A DNA stretch of 64,000 bases from Brachycybe producta (lineage: Eukaryota; Arthropoda; Diplopoda; Playtdesmida; Andrognathidae): contig JAUPFP010000003.1 of NCBI GenBank assembly GCA_036925085.1, forward strand, positions 1,364,001-1,428,000. The letters are read 5' to 3'. Within the stretch, counting starts at the first letter, position 1. Every line of letters starts with the position of its first letter. The position numbers were made by a program, and so were the translations under genes. The notes beneath the pieces are model-generated. The model was not told where the DNA came from, ran no database searches, and saw only the letters and a program-made list of their open reading frames with translations. Positions 44,215-55,700 of the stretch are shown piece by piece.

Positions 44215-45010
44215 ACGATATATTTTAATTTATTTTTATAAAAAGTTTATTTTGAAAGATATCATCAACATGAAAATAACCTTAATAGATTTAGCTACCC
44301 TTCTAGTTTTTAAAACACTTAATTTCTTCTTAAGTTGGTTTAACGTCTCTTAAATTCTAGTTATTCTTCCTTTCAGGAGCAAAAATTAAAAAGAAACATG
44401 AAAGTGTTTTAGAAACTAGAAGGGTAACTCAATCACTTAACGGGTATTTTCATGATGATATCTTTCAAAATAAGCTTTTTATGCCAGTTTGAAAATGACT
44501 CAACTTTAAGCAAGGTGATATTTTTTTTAATTTTTCGTCTATAAAAAGTTTATTTTGAAAGATATCAACATGAAAATAGCGTTAAGTGATTTAGCTACCC
44601 TTCTAGTTTATAAAACACTTAATTTCCCCTTAAGTTGGTTTTAAGGTGTAAACGTCTCTTAAATTCTAGTTATTCTTCCTTTCAGGAGCAAAAATTAAGA
44701 GAAACTTGAAATATTTTTAGAAACTAGAAGGGTAGCTCAATCACAGAACATTTTCATGATGATATATTTCAAAATAAACTTTTTATTTTAGTTTGAAAAT
44801 GACTCGACTTTAAGCAGAAAACATTCTTTTTAAATTTTTCTCTATAAAAAGTTTATTTTAAAAAATATCAACACGAAAATATCTTGAAGAGATGAAGCTA
44901 CTTTTCTAGTTTCTAAAACACTTTCCAGTTTCTTTTAATTTTGCTCTTGAGCTCGAAAATCAGCTGTTTATAAACCATTTTAAAGACACTTAAAAGTCCT
45001 TGACAAAGAC
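44215..45010. mobile_element. Three family A elements in a row
   Basis: A right half at about 44235-44355, a full copy at about 44340-44660 and another at about 44635-44995. The two junctions both read AAACGTCTCTTAAATTCTAG then TTATTCTTCCTTTCAGGAGC, identical over more than 40 bases, so the middle copy looks recently duplicated as a block. Confidence 0.84.
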
Positions 45011-45790
45011 TTTGATTATTAACTACAGGTAGTACAGGGTTTTTTTGTAAGAAAAGTACGCGTAAATTACAGGAGCCTCGACAACATTTCAAAAAAAAGT
45101 TCAGAATTTACTAATTCGTGAAACACCTTCAATTATCACAGAATGGAAGTCAAAAAAAAAACCTGCAAACCTTAATCACGCCACATGCTGATAATTAATT
45201 TTCAAAGAATTTACTTACAGTACCGTTATCATAATAAGATTTTATGTCCGATAATTACGTCAGTCAATGTGTATATTACTTGTTTATGTTTGTTGTTTCT
45301 ATTAATACTTCTACTTTTTAGAAAAAAATCGCACGTAAATTCACTTTACGGCGGCTCAAGGGTACTTTTTACGTGTATAAAGTAGAAAATATAAGACTTG
45401 TTTTGAAAGCAAATTTTGACGAGAAAAAAAACGGCAAAGTTTGTTAAAAACTAGAATAGAAAACTTAGCTGAAAGTAATGATCATGAATATATTTTTCAA
45501 AATGAAACTTTGAAACAAAAAAAAAGACATTTTGAAAACAAATTTTGATTTTTCACTAAACTTGAAATTTCAATATTTTTACAAAGTTGTAAAAAGTTTA
45601 TTTTAAAAGATATATTCAATTAAACCAATAAAATTAAAGTTTATGTATTTTCTAAAAAATATTTTCAAAATATCTTTAAAAATAAACTTTTATGTCACTT
45701 TGCGCAGTTAAACGTTACGTCTAGGGCCAGCCTAGTTACGGAAAATTATCCTCAAATTGAATTCGTCGTAAGACAGAAATTATGTACTGG
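45011..45790. other. Gene-free stretch with decayed A/E core
   Basis: At about 45440-45690 words such as AAAACTAGAATAGAAAAC and AAAGTTTATTTTAAAAG recall the A/E core, but no ends are visible. Confidence 0.5.
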
Positions 45791-46030
45791 AGAGGTAAAC
45801 TGTGTTAAGTCACACATCCTAAATTTTACAGGTGAGTGAGTCATTTGAAAGTTTTTGTCTTCATTGAACTGAATAGGACTTAACATGGTATACCACCGAC
45901 TAGCAGCCGATGTGTAAAACGGTGTACTTAACACTGTTTACCACTGATAGAACTTGATAAGCTTCATCATAATATGCAAAAATAGAGTTATTTTTTTTTA
46001 AAAAAAGGTGACTTAACACAGTTTACCTCT
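45791..46030. mobile_element. Unassigned 240-bp MITE with 23-bp inverted ends
   Basis: The first 23 bases (AGAGGTAAACTGTGTTAAGT...) are perfectly complementary to the last 23 (46008-46030). Further in, TTAACAT and CTTAACAC words recur. Noncoding; the minus frame crossing it is noise. Confidence 0.85.
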
Positions 46031-46222
46031 GAGGCACTGTAATTCATTTAGAAAGACCACAAATATGCATCCGTTCTAGCTCTTATTTTCTTTAGTAAGC
46101 TTCGGATGGCCATGTCTACTTATATGGCAGTTTCTAGTAAGAATTCCATCTAACAAATGCTCTGTTTGCTGCAGCTAGCAAGCGTTCAAGAAGGGCAAGG
46201 CTTTGCTCAGCTCTACGGTTTG

Positions 46223-46584
46223 CAGAGATGGCAATGGTTCAGAACCATTAGAACTGGTTCGCCAATTCCAATTTGCCAGTATAGGTCGAACTGATTCTGA
46301 ACTGAGTATATTCGGTTCCACCCTTTGCCATCTCTAACTAACGCACTGCACAAATCTGCCAATGCATATTGGGAACCAGTTCTGATCAGTTCGTCGATCT
46401 TAACGAACCGATTCAAACGCATTAGCAGATTGTGCTGCACAAATCTGCGCATCTGCACATAATTTGCTGCGCAAATCTGCTAATGCATACTGGGAACCGG
46501 TTAGTCAAGATTCACGAACTGATCAAAAACGGTTTCCAAAAAATTGCGAACCAATTAAACCGGTTCTACCCATTGACACTTCTA
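46223..46584. mobile_element. Family H hAT-like element, copy 2, with 8-bp target duplication
   Basis: Ends are CAGAGATGGCAATGGTTC and ACCCATTGACACTTCTA. Flanks are ACGGTTTG (46215-46222) and ACGGTTTA (46585-46592), 7 of 8 identical. It shares CAAATCTGCCAATGC, TGGGAACCAGTTCTGATC and related words with the copy at 27.45 kb. Confidence 0.84.
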
Positions 46585-47049
46585 ACGGTTTAATTGCCAG
46601 TGATTCCCACTGTAGACTTAATAGAGACTGTAGAATTTAACCCTTCTTTTGGAGCCTGTAATTTTCAGTTACGAGCCATTACGAATTTACGAAGTTTTAC
46701 AAATTTACGAGTTGTATTTATGTGAAATTTCTTAACATGGGTTTTCTAAAAGAATATAATTTGTATTTAATTATACTTTGAAACCACATGTGAAGTAGAG
46801 AAGAAAATAAAAACAACACACTAGAATAAGATTTTATCTAAAATATTCTCATTTCGACATAGAAATGAGATTTTTTTTTTTACTTGTTTTGTATTTTCTT
46901 CACATAATATTTTAAGTAGAGTCCATATTTTTAAATGTCATTTAGATAATTTAAGTACAATGTCTGAATACAGAAAAAGGTGTGTGAGGGAATATACCAA
47001 AAGGGTATAATAACCTCCCTTGTAAAAAAAAGGTAAGTTTATGAATTAG
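46585..47049. other. Gene-free stretch
   Basis: Short ACGAATTTACGAAGTTTAC repeats near 46680-46715; otherwise AT-rich. Confidence 0.5.
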
Positions 47050-47880
47050 CTGATTTTGGAAATCTGTGGTTAATTCTGCGTTTCAGGAGAGCAACACTAA
47101 GGAGAAATTGAAAGTTGGTTAGAAACTAGAAGGGTAGCTAAATCACTTAATAGTATTTTCATGTTGATATCTTTCAAAATAAACATTTTATTGACAAAAA
47201 TGGAATATCATCATCTGCTTAAAGTTGGGTCATTTTTAATCTGACATAAAAAGCATATTTTGAAAAATATTAAAATGAATTATTAAGTGATTAAGTTACC
47301 CTTCTAGTTTCTAAAACACATTCACGTTTCTCTTTAATTTTGCTCTTCTGAAAGACAGAATAACCACAGATTAAGGAGAAATTGAAGGGTGTTAGAAACT
47401 AGAATGTTAGCTAAACTCAGAACTCGGAAAATTTAGAAGAAGAAAAAATTAAGAGAAACTAGAAAGTGGTTTAGAAACTAGAAGGGTAGCTAAATTCATT
47501 AGTATTTTCATGTTGATTGAGCTACCATCCTTGGTTTCTAAAACACTTTCAAGTTTCTCTTTAAAAAAAATCTTTTAAATGGAATCGCATGAACAGCTGA
47601 TTTTCGAATTCGGAAAATTTAGAGAAATAAACTAGAAAGTGTTTTAGAAACTAGAAGGGTAGCTTAATCACATAAAACTATTTTCATGTTGATATATTTC
47701 AAAATAAACTTTTTACTGACAAAAATGAAACCTGTTTAAAAGTTAGATCCTTTTCAAACTGACATAAGTTTATTTTAAACGATATCAACATTAAATACCC
47801 TTATAAGCTACCCTTCTAGTTTCTAAAGCCTCTGAAATCCAGAATCATTATCAGAGTTCAAAGGGCGTTTACACTTCAAC
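47050..47880. mobile_element. Cluster of four family A elements, several deleted
   Basis: A full copy at about 47060-47370, a left-arm scrap at 47375-47415, a shortened copy at 47440-47570 (centre lost) and a further copy at 47625-47880 ending AAGGGCGTTTACACTTCAAC. Left arms AGAAACTAGAAGGGTAGCT are almost identical, pointing to recent local spread. Confidence 0.82.
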
Positions 47881-48265
47881 ATTATAACAAGAAGGAGAGA
47901 AAAAAAAGTAACTTAAAGAAATCTTCTTCCATAATTTCATTTCATACTTGGACTGAATTCAACTTAAATGATTTTAAGCTAAGCTTCGAAGTTACGAAGG
48001 AATGTAGTTTACGCACCGAGAACGACTAAATAGTAATCGATAAGAACCACATTCTAATTGGCGCTATTAGAAATGACTTATTGACGTCAAAGACAACTAA
48101 AAAATCGACCTATTAAAGAGTAATAACTCCATAATTCAAGGGGATTTTTGAGGGCGAACACAATCGACATGAGGTGGAAATTAAACCTCATACAGAAGCA
48201 CCTTAAAAATAATTTACCTTCCAAAATAGCTTTGAAAAAAGTACCATTAGATCAAGTTTAATTAT

Positions 48266-48587
48266 TAGAGCTAGGATTTTTATGCAAAATATCAAGCAAA
48301 TGTTTCTCAATCTGTGGCCCCCAAGTACCAATTGCAAAGTAATCATTCTTCATCATTAGAACAACTGCAATTATGCTTTTTCTAATTAAAAAAGGATGGT
48401 TAGAGGCTAGATGTCTGGCTACTATTACTTGTCAACTAGAAAATTCTAGCCTCTAACCAGATGTTTTGATTTAAAAAAAAAAACAATTGTTAGTTGATCT
48501 AAATGGGGGGATTGTTACTTCACAATTGGCTCTTGGGCCACAGATTGAAAAACATTTGCTTGGTTTTGCATAAAAATCCGAGCCCTG
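48266..48587. mobile_element. Family B MITE with perfect 8-bp target duplication
   Basis: TAGAGCTAGGATTTTTATGC to AAAATCCGAGCCCTG. The flanks TTAATTAT at 48258-48265 and 48588-48595 are identical, the clearest evidence that family B is hAT-like. Confidence 0.92.
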
Positions 48588-48610
48588 TTAATTATATTTT
48601 AGTAGCAATT

Positions 48611-48720
48611 TTGAGGTGGCTCCATAGATATTTTTGGATGCAACAACACTAAAAAAACTATTTTAGAAACAAAATGACAAAAAAAAATTGAAATTGTTAA
48701 ATTCGTTTACAAGCGATTTT
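48611..48720. mobile_element. Family E fragment
   Basis: GGTGGCTCCATAGATATTTT followed by AACAACACTAAAAAAACTA. Only the outer left part remains. Confidence 0.55.
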
Positions 48721-48769
48721 TTTGCATTCCTGCGATAAGGAATTTTAACTCTGGAGCCGTTATAAAAAG

Positions 48770-49500
48770 ATTCTACCAATTTAGTCTTTTTCAAATGAAG
48801 TCTTACTCCTACTAATGTATAAGAAGCTCAAAAGTGGAACTTGTCATGTTACAGTCAAACTAAAACTTGTCGTGTTAGGCTTAATCGCACGAATTTCGGC
48901 GTTTTTGAATTAAGTCTAACTCATATTGATGTACGAGAAGCTCATAAGCTGTGTCTAAAACCCAAACTAGAACTTGTCACGTTAGCGTAATTGTACGAAC
49001 TTAGACGTTTTCAATTAAATCTTACTATTACACAACCACTCCTAGGATTTTTCTGCTGCTTTTCGTAATAATTTTACCTGTTTCAATCGTCTTACTTACA
49101 GGAAGATTTGAAATTGAATTCAAACTGACAGACGTTTGACAAAGTCTACTGAAAAACCCGATCCTACAAATTTAGATGTTTTCAAATAAAGTCTCTTACA
49201 TCTTCTGACTGATTTACAAGAAGCTCATAATCTTGTCGATACAGTATACCTAAATCAGCCGTTTTCAAACTAAATCTTACTCTTACACAGAGTAAGTTCT
49301 TTAGGAAATTCCTCCTGCTTTTCGTAATAATTTTACCTGTTTCAATCGTCTTACTTACAGGAGTAACTGAAATTAAATTCAAACAAACTTCTTCACGTTA
49401 TGAAACGTCTAACGAACAATGTCGTTAAGCAATCGTAACAATTTAGGCATTTTCAAATGAAGCCCAAATATTATTAATGCACAAGAAGCTCAAAAAGCTC
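48770..49500. repeat. Degenerate array downstream of Nup54
   Basis: Words like TTTTCAAATGAAGTCTTACT and ACAAGAAGCTCATAA recur at least five times. A 47-bp segment at 49057-49103 is repeated exactly at 49316-49362 (offset 259). The short frame at 49182-49382 is part of it. Confidence 0.8.
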
Positions 49501-49534
49501 TTATGACGATCTCCGCACAATAAAAATTCACACA

Positions 49535-49540
49535 TTTATT
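49535..49540 (-). promoter_or_regulatory. Candidate polyadenylation signal of Nup54
   Basis: AATAAA on the minus strand, 169 bp beyond the Nup54 stop codon. Confidence 0.5.
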
Positions 49541-49708
49541 CGTTAAATTTATAACCCAAAACAACTGACGTTTTCCACTCCCGATTTCACCCTCCGACTT
49601 CCAAAAAACGATCAAGATTCACTTTAACAAGTCAATTTTGCACGTACAGCAAAAAAAGAACCGCGCGCGCGTTATTCCTTACCGTCTCCAAAACGAAACA
49701 CTTTTGTT

Positions 49709-52700
49709 TCATTTCCTTTGCCGAGATTCGCCGCTTAAACCGCCTTCGATTATCTTAAGACATTCGAGATCTTCTCGTACGACGGCAACTAAATGAGAAA
49801 TTCCTTCTTGCTGAACTCGTAAATGCTTAAAACAACAAGAAAACCAAATAAAAAAATTAGTAAAAAAAACCAGAGCTTGAAACTCACAGATTTAGTCGAT
49901 TACGGTTACCTGTTTTAATTCCGTCTGTAAAGCGGGATCGATGGCGTACCTTTCGATCGTATGGGCCAACATGTGCTCCCTTTGAAGGCGTATTTGTGAC
50001 ATCAGTTCGTTCAAACGACCCTGAAACGAATTCTCTTATTAAGATGGGTTTAGAGCTGAATTTTTCCAAAATTCTTTTATTATTTCTGCCTTTCAGATGA
50101 GCAAAATTAAGAAAAACTAGAAAGTGTTTTTTTAGAAACTAGAAAAGGGTAGCTCAATCACTTAAGTGGGTATTTTCATGTTTGATATGTTTCAAAATAA
50201 ACGTTTTATAGACAAAAATTAATAAAAAAAAATATCACAAAAAGCTTATTTTGAAAGATATCAAACATGAAAATACCTTTAAATGTGATTGAGCTACATT
50301 TCTAGTATTTAAAACACTTTCTGCCATTCATGGGCAAAATTAAAAGAAACTAGAGTGTTTTAAAAACTAGAAAGGTAGCTCAATCACATCTAAAGGTATT
50401 TTCATGTTGTCATCTTTCAAAATAAACTTTTTCATGTCGGTTTGAAAATGAACTGAATTTAAGTAGCTGATATTTTTTTAAATCTTTGTCTTTAAAAAGC
50501 TTATTTTGAAAGATATCGACATGAAAACACTAGAAAATGGTTAAACTACCTTTCTAGTTTTTAACACACTTTCTGCCATTCATGAGCAAAATTAAAAGAA
50601 ACTACAAACTGTTTTAAAAACTAGAAGGATCGCTCAATCACTTAATAGTATTTTCATGTTGATATCTTTTAAAATAAGCTTTTTATTTTACTTTGAAAAT
50701 GACTCAACCTTAAATAGAGAATAATTTTAAATTTACGTCTATCAAAAGTTTATTTTGAAAGATTTCGACATGAAAATAACATTAAATGTTTCAGTTACCC
50801 CTTCTAGTTTCTAAAACACTTTCTAGTTTCTCTTCATTTTGCACCTGAAAGGCAGATATAATCAAGAGTCCGAGAAGCTTTTCCACTTTTAAAACTAATT
50901 AAAGAAGCACATTGTCCAAAATTGAAAAATACAAAACAGAAAAACGATGAATGTTCTCGGTTACCTTTGCCTGGTTCGGAGCACTGAGCTCATTGTTGAT
51001 GGCTTCCAATTGAACTCGAAGCTGTTCTTCGTCAGCCTGTATTGCAAGGCCCAGTTTACGACCGATTTCTTGTCGTACCATCACCTAAAAACGTAGAGAA
51101 CAAACACTTTCGGTCAGTTTCGCCTTTGAAACACAAACGGAAGAAAGAAACCAACGACTTCACCTTTAATATACGTCGAGACAGTTCCAAATGTCTACGT
51201 TTCTGTTCGCTTATTTTGGCCACCGTGTTCGAATGATTATGTTGTAGATTATTGATCTCGCCGATGATCACCTGAAACGAACATGAAACAAACCCTCAAA
51301 ATCGTCGCTTTTTGATGATTTCAAAACCATCTTACATTCAACCGGCCCTGATGCACTTTGGTTTCTTCATCTTGACACTTGAGTCGTCTTTGAAGTTCGG
51401 CAAAACCGACCATCGGAACCGGAATCAAACGTTCCGGATCAGGATTATCGAGCCGGGCTTGTTGCCACAAGAGCGGATCGATTCCGGATGGTGGATTATC
51501 CATGTAATATGATAACTGTTCTGCCGTCGGTGCGGCTTTCGGAACAACGGTTTCAATTCCTAAAGTAGCCATTTGCTGACGGACGTTCGCTTGGCTAAAG
51601 TACGTAAAAACTTCCGAAGTCGGAATACGGCGTGAAACTCCCGTATGAGATCTCTCCAGTATGTAGATCGTTACTTCGGACCTGCGTTCGTATTTATGAT
51701 AAAACTATTTGTTATTCAGTGTTTTAGAAACAATAACAACAATTTTGACCGAACAAACAAAAAACAAGATTTCATTTAAAAAACAACTCACTTGTTGTCC
51801 AATGCGGGTTTCACTCCTTCGACGCAGGCCAATAACGTCGGCCGACTTCCCAACAGCCTCTGAAGTCCTTCGACCAACTGATGCTGTTGAGCTCGTACTT
51901 CAACGTCCTTCCTATTGATGATCAACGATACGAAACCATCTTCGTTCTTTGAAGTTGGTAAACAGCTGTATCCGACAGCCTAAAAAAAGCAAGAAAGAAA
52001 AATTGTACCGAAAAAGCGCCACCAATCATCTTCTCTTCTTACTTTGAACTTGCAGAATGGATTATTCGGTGTGAATTCGATCGGTGGCGCACTGATCGAA
52101 TAGAAGCCTTTGCCAGTACCCCAAAATGCTTGTAACTGATTCCATTTAGCAACGATCGTGTCGCGTTCGTCGCCGTACAACACGGGACAACATAAAGCGG
52201 CCGTTAAATTCGATAAACTCGCATCTGCCGAGAATGGAGAAACGCCGATCGCAGAAGGAGCTATGAATAAAATATAAGCTATTTACATCTGTCGCTCCAA
52301 AAAAAAAACCTCGGAAATTTATTATGCCCGATCCACATCAATACAAAACCACAACAAATTTGTAACAAAACATAAATGGTCCGAATCCATCCCAACAGTG
52401 CTACCCATTCCAATAAGAATCATAGATTTCGCACTGTCCCATGAATCACCCTGTATGTCCCGTCCCACCCGGGTCCCATGAGATCCACTCATATTAACCG
52501 ATCCCGCCCATCCTTCATCAGTTCCACCCGTTCCCTTCAATCTCCATTCCAGTACGTTTACCTGGTCCTAATGTTGTCATTCCGACCATCGGCTTTCCGA
52601 ACATTCCCGATCCACTCTGATTCGCTCCTAAAGTGGTTCCGATTCCTTTAAAAACAAACACAAAAAAAAACCTTTAAGTAAAGAAATAACTTAAGTTTCG

Positions 52701-55700
52701 AGCGACTCTTACCCGTGGTCAATCCACCTCCGAAATTGAATCCGGACGAGGCCGGAGCGGAAGTCGTCGTTCCAAATCCACCGAATCCAAATCCAGTTCC
52801 AGGAGCTCCGATACCAGAAGCGCTTGTGGTGGTCGTCGTACCAAAACCGGTTCCTAGTCCGAATCCGGACGTGGCCGTCGTCGGTGTCGTTCCGAAACCA
52901 CCGAACTGAAATCCGGTAGACGCTGCCGTTGCAGCTACTTTAGCAGCAGGAAGACCGAAGTCGGCGAAACCACCCATTCCACCAGACGATGTGGTTGTCG
53001 TCGTAGCCGGGTTAGTACCGAATCCTCCGAACCCCGTACTACCTCCACCAAAGTTAAAACCAGACGCTGCCGTTGTGGCCGAAGGCTGAGTTCCGAATCC
53101 ACCCAAAGTTAAACCACCTTTCAGTTAAGAAAACAAACAGAAGAAATTCAGAATTATCTAAGATAAAATCTAGCTTCCGGTTTCTAAGAGCAATTTTCAA
53201 GAATTTATTGAAAGTTTATTAGAAACTAGAAGGGTAATTGAATCACATAACGATATATTTTCACGTTGACATCTTACAAAATAAACTTTTTATAAAAAAA
53301 AGCTTATTTTGAAAGATATCAAACATGAAAACAACCTTAAATGATTGACCTACCTGTAACCTTTCTAGTTTTTAACACTCTCTGCCATTTATTTATGAGC
53401 AAAATTAAGAGTAACTTGAAAGTATTTTAGAAACTAGAAGTATAGCTCAATTTAAGGTTATTTTCAAGTTCACTATCTTTTAAAATAAGCTTTTTATGGT
53501 TAGTTTGAAAATGACCCAACGATTTTTACAGAAAAATAACTTCTACTTGAAGTTGGGCCCATTTTGAAACTTACATAAAAAGCTTATTTTAAAAGATAGT
53601 GAACTTGAAAATACTCTTTAAATGATTGAGATACCCTTCTAGTTTCTAAAACACATTCAAGTTTCTCTTTAATTTGCACTTAAAAGACAGAAATAATCAC
53701 GAGTTCGAGAGACCCCGTTTACACTTTAAAACCCCATTAATAGGGCTCGGATTTTAATGAAAAATCAAGCAAAATGTTTCTCAATTTGTGGCCCCCTAAG
53801 AGCCAATTTTGAAGTATCAATCTTATTATGGTTTTTTTAAATCAAAAAGGCTGGTTAGAGACTAGAATTGTCTAGTTGACAGTTGATAGCAACCGGACAT
53901 CTAGCCTCTAACCAGCCTTTTTGATTAGAAAAAAGCATAATTGTAGTTGCTCTAATGATGAAGAATGATTACTTCACAATTGGCTCTTATGGGGGCCACA
54001 AATTGAGAAACATTTTGCTTGATTTTTTCATAAAAATCCGAGCCCTATTGCTTTTTCTTGAAGCTAAAACACCAAATTTAATCAATAATTATAATTGTCA
54101 CTCATGTAATATTGAAGAACTGACAACAAGAAAACCCATTTGAAATATTTGTTGAAGTTTCGATTGAACGGGAAGTTCTTCGGAAAAAAGAACCCATTTT
54201 TATTTCCAAAAGGAGGAGATTACGTAACTCGGAAACAAACGACATCCTAGGTGATTTTTCATTTTGTTTCTCTGTTTCTCCACAAAGGAAATACCAACAA
54301 AAAAGGCAGATTTTACTCGCAAGGAAACAACTCTCAGGAAGTTAAAAAGACGTCATTCGAGAAGTAGAAAAACCAAATGATTCAGGAAACCAAAAGACTA
54401 GAAATAAACTTAAAAAAACCCAAGACTTCTCGAACAAAGATAAAACAATATTCTCCTAGTTACTCGGTAACCGAAACGACATTCAAATATCGTAACGAAT
54501 AAACATCGCTCGGTGTTTTTACTTTCAATCGGCCGAAGAAAATGAGACGAATCGAAGGATAAAACTGAAAATATCGTAAATTTTGTAAGTAGAATTCACA
54601 AACAAACAACGAAAAAGCTTACAACCTTTTGAAATCCGGTTAATTCTGTCTTACAGAAGAGCCAAATGAATGTGTTTTAGAAACTAGAAGGGTAGACCAT
54701 TCGCTTAAAAGTGGATATCTTTCAAAATAAGCTTTTTATCTGTCCCTTCTAGTTTCTAAAACACTAATTTCTCCCCTTAGAACTCTATTTGTATTCTGTA
54801 TGTCGAGTTTGTAAATTAAGAAGGACTTGAAAGTACTTTAAAAACTAGAAAGGTAGCTCAATCATTTAAGTATATATTTTCATACCTGATATCTTTCAAA
54901 ATAAACTTTTGACGTGAGTTTGAAAATTGACCTTAATTTAAGCAAATGATGTTTTTTAATTTCTGTTTGTAAAAAGTTTATTTTGAAAGATATCCAAACA
55001 TGAAAAATATTTTAAGAGATTCAGCTACCATTTCTAGTTTTTAAAACACTTTCAACTTTCCCACTTTCAGTATAACTGTGTTGTACTTCTGAAAACGCAA
55101 ACTTTTCCAACGGAAATGAATGTGAAAATGCATTTTCGAGACATGTTCACAGTGAAAACTGAAACACTTTTTTACTTTTACTTGAAATTAGGTAAAAATG
55201 GAACGAATAACATCATCAAACTTATTCGTTATCCTCGTCATCGGCGCCGTAATCTTGCGACACGGATACGCCGCCACGTGTCAGAGTGGTTGCACGTGCA
55301 CGGACACGACCTCGACACTGACGTGTATCGGAATCCCCGATTCCATTTCGAAGACGACAAACAACCTCACAGTGATTGGAAAGTCGTTGTTCGAATTCGA
55401 AACGAAATCGGTTGCTTCGTTTGTCGAATTACGAACTCTCGTATTGAACGATCTCGAGATATCGTCGATAAAACACGAAACGACTATCGATTCGATCCGT
55501 CTCGATCAACTTCATTCGCTGTCGCTACGCAACAACGACATTGTCCAACTAGCGACAGGCATTTTCTCGTGGTGTCCGAACGTCGAAGAACTGAGACTTT
55601 CATCGAATAAAATCAAAAACATTCATAAAGATGTTTTTGTTTCTCTGAAGTTTCTCAAGACGTTAGATCTTGCGAATAACAATCTTCAGACAAACGATTT

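Noticed and set aside
50021-50964. Family A as an intron-creating introner in Nup54 intron 8
   Set aside because: The elements lie inside the intron and the real splice sites (AAG|GTAACC and TTTCAG|GGTC) are outside them, so this intron was not made by them.
52322-52540. 72-codon minus frame between Nup54 exons 3 and 4
   Set aside because: It lies in intron 3, a G-rich repeat-like sequence; exons 3 and 4 join in phase without it.
55116-55610. 164-codon plus-strand frame
   Set aside because: It overlaps the LRR gene in another frame, is Arg/His-rich as expected for a shadow of GC-rich codons, and has no domain.
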